From NCBI GenBank assembly GCA_026120185.1, contig JANUWF010001688.1, positions 1 to 64,000 on the forward strand: a stretch of 64,000 bases of DNA, in the 5' to 3' direction. The notes under the pieces were generated by a model, which was not told where the DNA came from, did no database searches, and saw only the letters and a list, made by a program, of their open reading frames with translations. Shown here in pieces: positions 47,331-59,469 of this stretch. The first letter of the stretch is position 1. Every line of letters starts with the position of its first letter. Source of the stretch: Voacanga thouarsii (lineage: Eukaryota > Streptophyta > Magnoliopsida > Gentianales > Apocynaceae). Made by a program: the position numbers and the translations under genes.

Positions 47331-48457
47331 AAGTGTGGGAGAAAGATATAGGACATAAATTAGTCATATATTTTCTAGTTATTTGAGGTCATTTTGTGAT
47401 ACATTTTGTGCAATAACTGGTCATATTCCTTCATATTTGAGATTTTTCCCTTGGAAACGTATTTTGTGCATTATTTAAGATTTTAGGAGTAAAATAAGGC
47501 AAAATAAACACTTAAAAACTAGAGCCAACGCCGCCCATGTGCTGTTGGCACGCACTTCAAGATAATAAAAATCTGCAAAATAAGGGCTGAACAGAACACA
47601 GCCGGTGCCGGTAGGGAGCCCAGAGGTGGCACCGACTACAACCTGGAAGAACTTGGCATGAAAATCAAGAAAAATAGGCGAATGGACAGAGAGACAGAAT
47701 GCAACCGGCGCTGGCGGTGCCTTGATTTTCATGCGCGTTTTTGTCATATTTCTGAGTTTTGGTATTTTCCTACTTCTATTTGGCTAGAAACCCTTGAGGG
47801 ACGATTTTAGGCACCTCTAAAGCCAATAAATAGAGCAAAAACACAAGTTAAACGCATGAATTCAAGGAACAAAATACAAAATCACTCAAGTTCATGGAGG
47901 AATTCACCAAATCAAGGAGGCTTGTACAAGAGAGTTTGTGAAGGAAGAAGTAGGAAGCTTGTCTATGTGTGCTTTCTTTTAACTTTATTTTCTTTTCTTG
48001 AACAACGATGTATTAATTGTTTTATTGTAATTTGACATTGTTTTTTGTATTCATTATTTTTAGAGTTACTTTGATCTTTTGATTAATTAATTGTTATTTT
48101 TGGTATTTAATTACTTATGTTAATTACGAGATTAAGTTGTTGTTTCTTTTTATTAACTTTCTTGGAAAAATGGGTTGATGGTGGTCTCAATTCATTAATT
48201 TCACATTTGTTGTCTATTAACATATTTGTTAAAATGGGTTAAATGCTAAGAACTGGGTAATTAAACGTTAATTGATGTCTGCCAAGATATGGATACTTTG
48301 CTTAATTTCATGTTTTAAGTTTGCTAGAATATGGGGATTTTATCAAGGATTGTGTTCAATGCATATTTTGGGTGAATTAGTTGAGACAGGATATGTTATG
48401 CTAATTTGTCTAGAAGATAGTGATTTCATGGATTGGAAAAGAAGTGAATCTATCTTA

Positions 48458-50191
48458 TGTTAGTGTTGTGCCCTATAAGCAATCACTTGTACATTGTATA
48501 TGACACATTTTATTTTAATAAAAGGCATTATTTATTGTACAGTTTCTTTTGTTTACTTTAAGTAATATAACTGTTCAATAAAGTCCCTAGTACAACACTA
48601 TGTTAAGGAAATCATGATAGAGATCACGATATGAGATTCCTACTACACTGTATGGTGTTACTACTTAAATAGTTCCTAGTCGGAGTATTAATAAGACAGG
48701 ACATCATTAATGCGTTATGACTAGCATGTGTTACACTTCCTGATTTGATCAGGCGGTGGTTCTCATATCTGTAAGTATTCAGATACTCAAAGTTAACATA
48801 TAGATGTTTGTTAATGGAACAAGTTCATTGGATGACCTAGCTTTGAGATAATCACATGGATAACTATTTAGTATCAGTGATATAATCTCAATATAGCAAA
48901 CGTGCAAGTATCCTTAGACTTGAGATCTCCAAGGTACTTTGTTTGCTGAGCATTGTACTTTGATTCCAATCTCTGGAGCTCAATCGAGGGCCACCTATAG
49001 GATGGATATTAGGTACATTGTGAGATAAATGAAAGTAGTTGAGAGGGTCAATAAAAGATTCACCATTCCTAATAGTAGGGGCGAATATCTCACGGCCACT
49101 TATAGGAATTACTACTCGAGAAGTCCTTGGCCAAGGCGTATATGTATTTGAAATAGTTCCAATTAATACACATCTAAAGTAGTAAGTTCATAGTACAAGT
49201 ACTATTCTATTCGGGCTAGAATTAATATATATTATGGAAGGAGTTGGCACTAATTCCGTACTTCAAACCGAATGAGATATTGTATGGTTAAAGGAGTTAA
49301 TTGCATTTTAGTTTGTTATTAAAGGGTTCATGTCAAGCCACTTGACTTCCTAGACTCTTGGGTGGCCATGATGTGTTGCTGGATATCGCTTATGATCTAG
49401 GAATATAGGTTTATTAATTGATGAATTAATTCTTCAATAAACCAATCTTAATTACAATTAGTAGGATTAATTCTAATTAATTATAGATTATTAGTTTCAA
49501 AGACGTTTGGATTAATTTATATTTGTTACCAATTGACTGCGAAACCTAATAGGTCACACACAATAGAGAATTTTATACTCAAGATGGTATTTGATAACAT
49601 AGTGAGGTTAATTGCGAGAAAGAGAAGTTGTTGTGTCCAAATTATAATTAGTTTTAATTTATGGTCCAAATTGTAATTGTTAGAACTTGATATTTCCAAT
49701 TACAATTAGGGAATTCTAATAGGATTAGAATTCTTAGTTTTTGGAGGGAAATTTCGTGTAATATATAGTATATGTAACATATGAAAAACCCTAGCTGAAC
49801 AACACACAAAACAACAGCCATGAACATTCTCTTCTCTCTACCTCTCTCGATTTGATCTTAATCAAAGAACCCTAGCCGCCATCTTTTTCTGCTAGCACAA
49901 GAAATTTTGGTGCTTAAGTATTCCTCTGTGTGGATCACTAGTAGAAATAATCACACACTGTGATTATAGTGGATAGACGTTCAACTCACATGGAGGTTGA
50001 TCACGAGGATTGCTGGATCGCACCTCAACTTGAAGAAGAAATTTTTTGTTTTTCGGACGATCACCCAAAGGTAAAAGCTTTTACCTTTGCTCTCTTTATG
50101 TCTTGTCTTCCACACATAGACGGGTCCTAGGAGAGTATCTCGTTTTATTTTCGGCTGCGCCGTATATGATACGAGCTTGAGATACCCAACA
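48458..50191 (+). mobile_element. Solo copia LTR (1,734 bp)
   Basis: Starts TGTTAGTGTTGTGCCC and ends GATACCCAACA, with perfect 5-bp duplications TCTTA (48453-48457 and 50192-50196). The empty site survives in the sister LTR near 44670-44690, where the same flanks run together with one TCTTA, so the insertion is exact. It is the same family as the LTR of the large copia host (34307-40470). No internal region remains, so it arose by recombination between two LTRs. It is on the plus strand, opposite to the host copia. Confidence 0.92.
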
Positions 50192-50728
50192 TCTTAATCC
50201 TTCATGATGCCAAGAGAACGATTAGTTATGATAATAATTGGGTACTTCAAGGTCATGTTTGTCAAAATAATAGTTTGAGTTGGATAATTCTCCATCCTTG
50301 ACGTGTATATATTCTTTTATTTTATTTGATTTTCCTTTTTATTCTTTTTTAAATTTATTAAGTCGATTAAACAGTGAAAAAAAGTGATTAATGCATACTT
50401 ATTCCTTGAGGATCAAGACTCGTTTTAAATCATATGCTATGCTTAACGATGAGTACATTTGCTCATATGTGTAATTTGGGGTTAATGTTTTAATTTAAAT
50501 TTGATTGGAAATGTGCTTATTTTTATATGATTTTTATACCCAAATTCGTACACATCAGGGTCTGTGCTAGAAAATTACACAATTACCTCCAAATTTCACC
50601 TATTTTTGCATAAAATTTCAGAAAAGAATTTTTATAAGTGAAATATAAAATAGAAAGGAGTATGACTAGTTATTGTATAAAAAGTGTCTCAAATTAGCCT
50701 CAAATAATGATGATTTAACCCATTATCA

Positions 50729-51070
50729 AAGCCTCTACACTTGAATCTTTACTTGTCCTTAAATAAATACTGCAACAAAGCACTCAAAACAATTTATTTC
50801 TTTTCCTATTCATCCATAACAAAGCTATAATTTTGCTTTCATAATTACTAACTTGTCTTTGTATATTTGTATATTTAGTTATTTAATTTTACTAACCTAA
50901 TGTTAATATGAAATATGTGTACTAATTGTATTTTTAATTTGATGGTTTTTACATTCATAATTTTTAGTAAAATTAACATTAGGTTAATTTCATCTTTACA
51001 TATTTACATGGCAAAATCAATGAAATACAAGCTTTCATAATATTGTTTCCTTGCAACGACGCCAAAAACT
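50729..51070 (-). other. 342-bp internal region of the minus non-autonomous element
   Basis: Contains the PBS (51064-51047) at one end and a purine-rich tract AAGTGTAGAGGCTT (50743-50730) at the other. Between them is AT-rich sequence with a palindromic-looking stretch (AACATTAGGTTAAT and ATTAACCTAATGTT near 50895-50990). No reading frame. Confidence 0.8.
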
Positions 51071-52888
51071 TGATATGTAAATTTTGGGTATACAAAATCA
51101 TCAATTTTAGATCCATCCCTTAATCATGTTTTAATTAAAATATTAATCCCAAAATACACATGTGAGAAAGTATACTCATTGCAAGCATAATACAGGAAAT
51201 TAATGAGTATCGATTCTCAAATGAACAAGTACACACTAATCACTTTTCATTTGTTGTTTAACCGACCAAAATAAACTGTGAAAAGAATACAAATAAAAAC
51301 TAAAAAAACATATACAACTCAAGGATGTAGGTTATGTAATTTAAACCATTATCCTAGAAAACATGATAATGAGCCAATTCGCAATTCTCTCAATTAATTA
51401 TCATCTTGGCATCATGAAAGAATATAAAGTAAAATTCAATCGTCTCACATGTCATGATTCTACTTAAATAAATCCCACTTCATTTCAAAATCCATGGAAT
51501 CATATATTTTGATCAAATTAACATATTTGCCAATTAAGCTAACATAACCAAAACACACATTAGGCTCAATTCCTTATAAACATGAAATTAGCTAATAACC
51601 CTTTGCTCGAGGCGAAATCAATTAATCTTTAATCACTTAGTCCTATAATCTTAACTTTGTCGCTCAAGTCCATCAAGATTAGATAAATACGAAATCAATG
51701 CAACGAAACTACTAACATCATTATCTCAAGTCAATTAGAAGAATTCACATCAATTTCTAATGATATCAAGTAATCGAACACCAAAGAAAATAATTAATTA
51801 ATCAAAGAACTAAATTAACTCATAATCATAAATCCAAGAATAATAACTACATACAATTAAAGAATTAAAATCATCATTGTTCAAGAAAAAGAAAACAAAG
51901 GAATGAGATAAACACTCACAGACAAGCCGTTCAATTTCCAATGAAAACTACTCCAAGAATCAGTGCTCCTTCAGTAATTTCTCTAGAGTAAATATTGGTG
52001 ATGCACTTTGCAAAAAATGTCTAAGCCTCTACATTGTGCACCACTTTTCTAAGGCAATTGGCCTTTATTTATAGGCTTACAAAGTTCCTAAAAGAATCCT
52101 AAGTAGAGAAGAAGTAATGTCCAAAAAATCCAAAACCAAAAAGGATTAGTAAGATTCTAAATAAAATTCTAAGCAATAATAAAGATGTCCAACGCTTTAA
52201 AATTGGAAAACAATTCAGGAACTTGATTTTGAATTGAGCTTTAGAACTCTTCTTGTCATTTTGTACCAAAGACATTCTCATTGATTTGCTAAAATTGGCT
52301 TCAGCCACTTTTCTTTAATTGAGCCGTGAACAACTGAAATCTCTTTCGAATCATTTGTTGTTCGTTTGTCCTAGCCATTTTCTTTGCATCGGCTTAGTTG
52401 AGCCGCAAACCGAGCTAACGAATTGCTGCTTCTTTTCTTTTACGAACTTTTCACTGGCTTTGTTTCTTTCTTCAACATCTGGAGCCACTGAATTTATCTT
52501 TTGCTTTTGTATCCTTGGCCCACCAAATTTCTTGCTTTTTCTTCGTATTCGTTGCTTTTGTTCTTTTAGTGAGCTGTGACCTCTTTGAGCCATTTTCTCC
52601 ATTTCCTCTCCAATTTCAATTACTCTATTTTGTCTACTATTTCTCTGCTTTTCTCTGTGCCTCCAGCATAGGACCGGCGCTAAGTCCACTTTCTTGGCCT
52701 GGTGCTGGGTCTATGCTGGAAAATTACACAATTAGCTCGAATTTTCACCTATTTTTGCATAAAATTTTGAAATAGCATTTTATATCTGAAATATCAAATA
52801 CGACAGAATATAACTAGTTATTGTAGAAAAAGTGTCTCAAATTAGCCTCAAATAACTAGGAAAACGACGATGATTTTAACCCCTATCA
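51071..52888 (-). mobile_element. 5' LTR of the minus non-autonomous element
   Basis: Uninterrupted LTR of 1,818 bp. It provides the reference for the split 3' LTR: the sequence around 52710-52720 (GTGCTGGGTCTATGCT) is what was interrupted in the partner. The opposing open frames at 52319-52775 are a chance consequence of compositional bias. Confidence 0.87.
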
Positions 52889-53679
52889 GTTTTCTTCTCG
52901 AAAACACATTTGCACCCTATGGGTTTTTACTTTAGGTGGATCAACTAAAGTCTAAACTTAGTTGTCATACATGGAATCCATATTCAACTTCATGGCTTCA
53001 AGACATTTGTTAGATTCTAAACTATTCAAAACTTCTTCGTAAGTGGTTAACTCATCTTCTTCTATGAGCAATACATTATTGTGGTCAGTAATAAGAAATC
53101 CTTATCTCTCTGGTGCCACTCATATCCTACTAGACCTACGAGGTTCTTGTTTAGTCGAAGGTTCATCTATTTGATCAATAGACTTGGGATCAACTGGTTT
53201 ATTATTGTTTGTTTGGGCTTCTTGAAGTTCAGTAAGTTCAATCTTGCTCGCACTATCTTCCTTAAGCATGAATTCCTTTCTAGGAAAACAATATGCCATG
53301 AAACAAACACATTTTTTTCAATTGGAAGATAGAAATAATATCCATGATATTTTTTTGGATATCCAACAAATAAATACTTATCTGATTTATTTTCTAATTT
53401 TTTGATTTTATCCTCATCACATAAGCAGGACATCCCCAAATTCTCATGTGAGTTAGCTTTGGTCTTTTACCATTAAATAACTTGAATAGGGTAGTGACAA
53501 CCGTTTTTGAAGGACTTCTATTTAGTATGTAAACAGTGGTTTCCAGTGCACATCCCAAAATGATTTTGGTATATCAGCAAAAGCTTTCATGGATTGAACC
53601 ATATCTAATAAAGTTCGATTCCTTCTTTTAAATACACCATTATACTGAGGTGTATGTGGCAGAGTCCATTGAGATAATA
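52889..53679 (-). pseudogene. Copia host: integrase C-terminus to RT start
   Basis: Minus strand from 53679: ILSQWTLPHTPQYNGV, then FKRRNRTLLDMVQSMKAF (integrase end; the catalytic Glu of NGVSERRN is Lys here), KPLFTY, then 53439-53167 with KIKKLENKSDKYLFVGYPKK, GYYFYLPIEKNVFVSWH and VFLERNSCL, then LEAMKLNMDSMYDN and TLVDPPKVKTHRVQMCF up to the insertion at 52888. Stops occur after LLIK and elsewhere. The integrase reading joins with 58065 across the long unit 53680-58059. Together with 40471-41891 and 58065-59469 it rebuilds the order of one copia polyprotein. Confidence 0.87.
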
Positions 53680-54418
53680 TGTAACACCCCACTACCTAGG
53701 CCCTACAGGGCCGGGGATGTCGCCCCGTCCAAAGGACAAGGGGTCTTTATAACTAGGTCACACAATCAAAATAGTAGAATAAAAATAGTACTTTAAACTC
53801 AATACTCATTACAATCTAAGAATTCAAAACAAATCCAGGAATAAAAATTATTCACTCTCAACTTCCCAAAGCATTACATCAAAATAGATAACAACATCTC
53901 TTCCAAGACAGACAACACTAGCTACGCTACGCATCCCCACAGCAGTATTGACCTGAAATCATGGTAAAAAGAGTGATGAGATAAAAATCTCAGTAAGTCC
54001 ATGTGTGCTTCGGGTGTTTAGTGAAAACAGTTCGCGAATGCAAAGTATAAAATCTTCGTAAGAGAAATACTGGCAAGTAATAAATAATAGTCAAATCAAG
54101 AGTAGTGTTTTGGCTTTTCCAACCTTACATGTTTAATAAAATCAACCACTCAACATGGTGGTCATGGGTTACCACACGTTGGGCCCCATGTCCACATGGT
54201 CAGTATGCCACACATTGAGCATACTGCCAGTCAGAATGCCACACTTTGTGCAGACTGACAAAAGGTAGGTGATCGGCCTACCAGGCAAGATACTCCTCCT
54301 TCTCTATACCCAAACAAACCGGTTGTCCACTCCGGCAACACACAGTCCATATAACTGAAAACTACTAGCTCGGACCGGCGTGACTAAGTAGTACTAACGT
54401 TTCTCTAAGTTGAATTTA

Positions 54419-54447
54419 TCTTCTGAAAGTGGCCTCTTGCCAGAAGA
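54419..54447. other. Hairpin-forming block in copy 2
   Basis: TCTTCTG (54419-54425) and CAGAAGA (54441-54447) form a perfect 7-bp stem, 15 bases apart. Homologous to 9239-9267 in copy 1. Confidence 0.55.
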
Positions 54448-56114
54448 CTCCCTCTTGCTCTTCAAAATTAGTACTACTAGCCTACCCTTATTGATTACTC
54501 AATGTTTGATTGTCCCACTTGGGAGAAAACTGATAAAATATAGCTTTGCTTGAAAATGGCAACCAAGGGTTTCTAAAGTCCATGCCAAAATCAGTTTTAG
54601 AAATAGTTCAGTGTTTGAGTAAAACTGCTTTGAAAATTTTCAAATAATTGGTTTGACTGAATCAAGAAAAGAAACAGTCCTTAATTGCCTTTACCAAATC
54701 AGTATTCACATACTTCGTGTTTAGCTTGCCATGGTAACCTTTTACAACAAACAAGTTTTATGCAGGAGCTTACTTGATCCTTTGCTTGCTTGAATTCAAA
54801 GGTCTTCTAAGGCTGACCTAACCCCGCCTGGGGTAAACACAAAACATAAGGTTACACTCTAGCTAAATTCGCTTACAAAAAATAATCCTAGTTCAACCTA
54901 TTACCATCATGACCCTGCTGTCCTAAGCTTTAAGGCTAGCTGATAAAGAATTTTATAAAATTAGTCTAGTTTGATAAGTTAAAATAACTAGGGGTTTTAA
55001 AATGATTGCTAATAAATTATAGACTCATATAATAATTCTTGAGTGCTATTATTAACAAATAAACTAAGGTTTGAATATTGAATAACACTAAGCCCTAAAT
55101 AATATTAATAAATGATAATTTAAAAAAATAGTTTTATTATAAATAAACGATAAATTACAAATAATTGTAATTAATTTTTAATAGATAATAAATATTTAGT
55201 AATAAATAAAATTAATAATAAATGAATTATATTAAATTTGTATTTAATAAATAATAAATAGATTTTAATAAAAATAATATTTAGGACAATAGGTAAAAGT
55301 TTGAACTAAGGTCTACAAGGTCATTAATTCTAATATTTTATTTATTATAAAAGATTTATTACTATATGTATATGTGTATATGTATATATATATATATATT
55401 ATTTTTAATAAAATATCTCATTCATTTGATAAGGAAAATGTTAATATTTTAATTAATGAACCAATCCAAATCTTCCTAGAGTTTCGAATTTTATAGAAAA
55501 ATATAGTGGTAATTCTAATTAAAGTAATAAAATTTTGCTAATAAAAATAACCTAAACTTAACAAGAAAATAATCTTCCACCATGATTTTCCTATTGCTAG
55601 AAGAGATTCATAAATACATTCTCCAACATCAAATAATAAACCAATCCATTCATGAACACATGCTCGAATTATCACATACTATCACAAGGCTAATTTCCTT
55701 CTAGGCATAATCATCATTAATGGCTTCAAAGGAAAACGAAATATAAGAGCCTAATCACCTTTGGTGTCATGATGTCTAACATGCTTCAAACATCCATAAA
55801 ATTCATTAAGCACAAAGAACATACATCGACTCTACAAGAAAACACATACAACCTAGTCATATACAACAATCCTCATGCCTAAACTCCTTTCCCCTAATCC
55901 ACATGCATATACTCAATCTCCCATTCATATTGTATCCCCCCTATCAACACCTAAGAGACATGATTTCAGAATTTAAAAAGAAGGATTTAAGAATGAATAC
56001 TTGATTGTCGATTACTTTGATGAAGACAAAAGAAGGTCCACGCGCGACGGAGAGTCTTGAGTGATCCAACGGAAAAACAGCCATGGTTGATGGTTGATCA
56101 ACCATTTCGGTAGG

Positions 56115-56141
56115 GGGAGAGAGAGAGAGAGAGAGAGAGAG
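56115..56141 (+). repeat. (GA)n microsatellite in copy 2
   Basis: About 13 GA units, at the place equivalent to the tracts in copies 1, 3 and 4. Confidence 0.93.
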
Positions 56142-57746
56142 CATTAGAAAGATATATAGAGGATTAAATGGAAGAAGATGAACAAAGGAGTTGTTCTTAG
56201 TTACCTTGATGATGTTCTTGAGACTTCAAGGGAAAAAAAATTAGTTTTGATCCAAATGCTATTTTTTTTTTTTTTTTGAGATTTGATGTTATAAATTCCA
56301 GGAATGAACTCTAGAGAGTATGTAGGAGTATTCTGGAGTTTTTGAAAGGGATTAGAGGTGTTTAGGGCAGGTTTTGGCTTGAAGAAAAGTAGTGTGTGTT
56401 CTTTGTGTTCTTGGTGAAGATGGAGAGAATTTGAGGGAAAATGATGGACGAATTTTTGGAGAGTGTAGACTGAATAGCTTAGGGAATTCAGGGGTTTCAG
56501 TTTAGCTTAGAGAGGGAGAGAAAAATTTGATCATTCGAAATTCAAATGGAGTGATTTGAGGAGTGGTTTGAGGTATAGGATATGTTAATGGTGTTTGTTT
56601 GATGAAGGTTTTCTTGGAGCTTCAATGGTGTCGGCTGGTTTGGTTTGCTTTGCTGAAATGAATGAGGTCTGATAAAGTTTAAGGGTGGATGAAATTCAGA
56701 GCTTAAATGGCAGAGGAATTCTGGTTTTATAGCTTAGTACAAGGGTGTTTTCATGGAGAAAAATTCTGGAAAATTTGAAGTTCAAATAGAAGTTTGAATG
56801 GAGTGATTGTAGGAGAGATTTCAGGTGTGATTATAGAGTCCAATTGTGCAAGGTAAGTGGAGAGGGTATTGATTTTTTGTTCATGGCTAAACAAGGGTTA
56901 ATTTACAGAGGTTGGAGCGTGGTGTTCGGCTAAGGCTTGAAGGGAACAAAGCTGGAAAAATTCTGGTTCCAAGGTGCTCATGTTTCGAAGGTTTGCTGCA
57001 AATTTTCCTGTGCAGTTTTCTACAATTTTTCAGCCCGTTTTGCAGAGGTTTTGAGAGGTGTTCAAGGGTCCTTTAAGGCAGGTTTTCCAGCCCTCTTTAT
57101 GGGGAAAAAGAAGAGAAGTTTTGCTAGCTTGAATGTGGAATAGAACAGCTTCATTTTCTGGTTTGAAGGTTACAAAACTCCCCAGAATTTTTTTCTGGTT
57201 TGTGCAGTTTTTTGTGCAGTCCGAATTGCACAGAATTTTTAGTTCCTCAAGTTGAATAAATTGGCCATTTTCCAGCAGCAATTGAGTAAGAAAGATGGCT
57301 GAGAGTTTTGAAGGTTATGCTGCCAAGAATCTGGAAAATTTCCAGATTTCTTTCATGAAAATTATGAACACAATGGAGTGGAGTTTGAAGGTTCATCAAT
57401 GGTGATTAATTTCTCTTGGGAACCTTCCCTAACTCCTCTCCTAATTTCAGTCAAATCCCCAACCTCCAAGATTCATTTTCGAAATTCAAAGACCAAGAAT
57501 CATTGCTGAATTTTCTGGAATTAAGACTATGAATTTTGATAAATTTTGAACAAGTTTAATTGATGAAAAGGTTAGAACAAGCTAGAGGTAATAAAAAGGA
57601 CAAGAATTCCTCTAGAATTCTTTTTAGGACACAATGATAAGATTAGGACATTCTCTTCATGTCTCCCCTAAGACAACATTCCTATTTTCCTGGAATGCAA
57701 GGAAACAAAAATTCAAACTTAATTAAGATAATCATGATAAAACTTA

Positions 57747-57815
57747 AATGATAGGATTTGAACTCATGAACTTAGAGACTAATTCCAAAGCTCTAACCAC
57801 TAAACCACAACAACT
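57747..57815 (-). other. tRNA-like module in copy 2
   Basis: Minus strand: A box TGGTTTAGTGG (57807-57797), then TTAGAGC, and B box AGTTCAAATCC (57764-57754). The A box equals that of copy 1. About 250 bases from the unit's end. Confidence 0.62.
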
Positions 57816-58064
57816 CTTGTTCTTATTTTCTCACCCACATATTTATCTTATATAATCCAAAAGCTATCTTCCTACTTTGACCTCAAGCAAAATTGCCATA
57901 TTACCCTTCCTACTCAATAAGCATAACTAAGCCTTTTAACCAATAAATCACAATTCTAATGCACATAAAATCATTCAAAAATATATATATTCATGCAAAA
58001 TAATATGATATGCATCCCGACCCCCTTACTCAAGGGTTGGCTTTAGGTGGGGTTTCACATAATA

Positions 58065-59469
58065 TCTCATTATCTGTAAGGTAACTTAGAAACTCTTAGC
58101 TTAAGTATTCTTCTCCTCGATTGGATCTTAGAGTTTTAATACTCTTACCATGTTGTTTCTCTACTTTATTTCTAAATTCTTTAAACTTGTCAAAGGCTTC
58201 AGATTTGTATTTCATTAAATACAAATACCAAAATTGAGAATAATCATCCATAAAGGTAATGAAGTATTGATAACCCCCTCTTGCTTGCAATGTCATTAGT
58301 CGACATACTTTAGTATGTATTAATTTCAATAATTGCTTAGCCCTTTTCCCTTTCTTAGAATTAGAGGTTTTAGTCATATTTCCTAGTAAAAAAGATTCAC
58401 AAGTCTCATATGATTAAAAATCAAATGAGCCTAAGTCACCACAGTTATGTAACTTAGAAATGCGATTTTCATTTACATGGCCTAAATGACAAGCCATAAG
58501 TAAGATGGATTTATGTTATCTTTTCTTAGCCTTTTACTGTTTATATTGAGAACTTGATTTTTCATTTCTAGAACATATAAACCATTCATCAAAATTGCAG
58601 TACCATAAAGCATATCATTTAATGAAAAAGAAAAACTTTTATTCTTAAAATTTAAATGAAATCCAAGCAAGTCTAAACAAGTAACTGAGATAATGTTTTT
58701 AAGTAAAACTACACCTCCAATGGCCCATTTTCCCACAATGGTGACATGGGTCTTTGGTAGCTTTCTTTTCCTTCTCTATACCACTTTTAAGTTTAATTAG
58801 ATTCTTCTTCTTCTTTTCAGAAACATTTTTCCTTTTAAAAGAAAAATCAACTAATAAGACTGCATTATGTTCTTTCTTCATAGAAGTCTCCACAGTCTTA
58901 AGAAAGTTGATCAACTCAGGAATTGTGGTTTCAATCTTATTTATCTGATAGTTCATCACAAATTGTGAAAAACTAACTACCAAATATTGAAAAATTATGT
59001 CTATACTTAATTTGTGACCAATAGTAAACCAAAGTGATCCAAGCTTCTCAGTTAACCATAGCATCTTAAGTCCATGAGTGGCTACTGAAGTGCGTTCTAC
59101 CATCATAGAATGGAATAAATACTTAGATATCTCATATCTTTCCATTCTTGTTTTCTTTTCAAAATGCCCTATTAGATGGAAGATGACAGTGTGAGCATCC
59201 ATATGCTTATACTGTTTTTGAAGTACAGTGGCCATTGACACTAGCATGGTATAAGATATTATATCACTGTCCACTTTATGCTTCATATGGACTTCATGCT
59301 TTTCAGTAAAAGCATGATCAGCTGGTGGTGGTGGAATTGGAGCATCTAACACGTAGAGCAACTTTTTCGATTTGAGAATGATTACCAAATTTCTATACCT
59401 GTCCAAGAAGTTTGATTCAATGAGCTTGTTTGTTTCCAAAATGCTATGTAAGTTCAAATTTGTTGTCAT
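58065..59469 (-). pseudogene. Copia host: gag and integrase start, protease deleted
   Basis: The gag frame 59469-58699 begins MTTNLNLHSILETNKLIESN and includes YRNLVIILKSKKLLYVLD, a capsid domain and an intact zinc knuckle CHHCGKMGHWRC. The start is a natural copia gag start. Just after it, frame 58736-58482 resumes with LKNIISVTCLDLLGF, so the protease (DTGC/DSG region) is missing. GAG-pre-integrase follows (HLGHVNENRISKLHN), then 58377-58096 with KLIHTKVCRLMTLQARGGYQ, TFMDDYSQFWYLYLMKYKSE and KTLRSNRGEEYLS. The first catalytic Asp is Lys (HTKVC) and the second is Asn (RSNRG). Same family as 1-652. Confidence 0.88.

Larger units (their letters stand above)
43545..50559 (+). mobile_element. 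Non-autonomous gypsy-type LTR element (plus), both LTRs present
   Basis: 5' LTR 43545-45029 (1,485 bp; TGATAGGG...ACACATCA). Internal region 45030-47344. 3' LTR 47345-50559, about 1,476 bp once the solo LTR at 48458-50191 is removed. Flanks are AGGTC (43540-43544) and GGGTC (50560-50564), a 5-bp TSD with one change; the uninterrupted sister LTR at about 52715 has GGGTC. The two LTRs align closely (for example TTTTATTGTAATTTGACATTG in both). A PBS-like site follows the 5' LTR, and the purine tract AAGTGTGGGAGAAAGA (47331-47346) precedes the 3' LTR. The 2.3-kb interior encodes no recognisable gag or pol; at most a pol end before AAGTGTGGGGGGAG (45860). It is the same family as the element it sits in. 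Confidence 0.85.
41892..52888 (-). mobile_element. Non-autonomous LTR element with a 342-bp internal region (minus), split by a plus-strand relative
   Basis: Bounded by perfect 5-bp duplications GTTTT (41887-41891 and 52889-52893) in the copia RT. The 5' LTR is 51071-52888 (1,818 bp). The 3' LTR is 50728-50560 plus 43544-41892 (1,822 bp in total once the insert 43545-50559 is removed). LTR ends are TGATAGGGG...ATATCA. The internal region is only 50729-51070, with a PBS at 51047-51064 and a purine-rich tract at 50743-50729. The PBS reads TGGCGTCGTTGCAAGGAA, near the tRNA-Asp-type PBS (TGGCGCCGTTGCCGGGGA) of Athila/Tat gypsy elements. No coding capacity, so it must have been moved by proteins of a relative. 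Confidence 0.85.
53680..58059 (+). mobile_element. Long solo-LTR-like unit, copy 2 (4,380 bp)
   Basis: Starts TGTAACACCCCACTACC and ends GGGGTTTCACA, with perfect 5-bp duplications TAATA (53675-53679 and 58060-58064). It splits the integrase of the copia host between DNEI and LSQW. It contains the hairpin block (54419-54447), an AT-rich block (about 54950-55560) with a TA tract at 55381-55400, a GA tract (56115-56141) beside CAACCATTTCGG, and a tRNA-like module (57747-57815). No transposon protein. Short frames such as 56937-57143 and 57281-57030 lie in the region that also gives frames in copies 1, 3 and 4, but do not share a protein. Confidence 0.88.

Noticed and set aside
52319..52775. Opposed frames of 86-112 aa in the minus LTR
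   Set aside because: They lie within the LTR, have biased composition, and the corresponding region of the sister LTR (43140-43540) does not keep the same frame.
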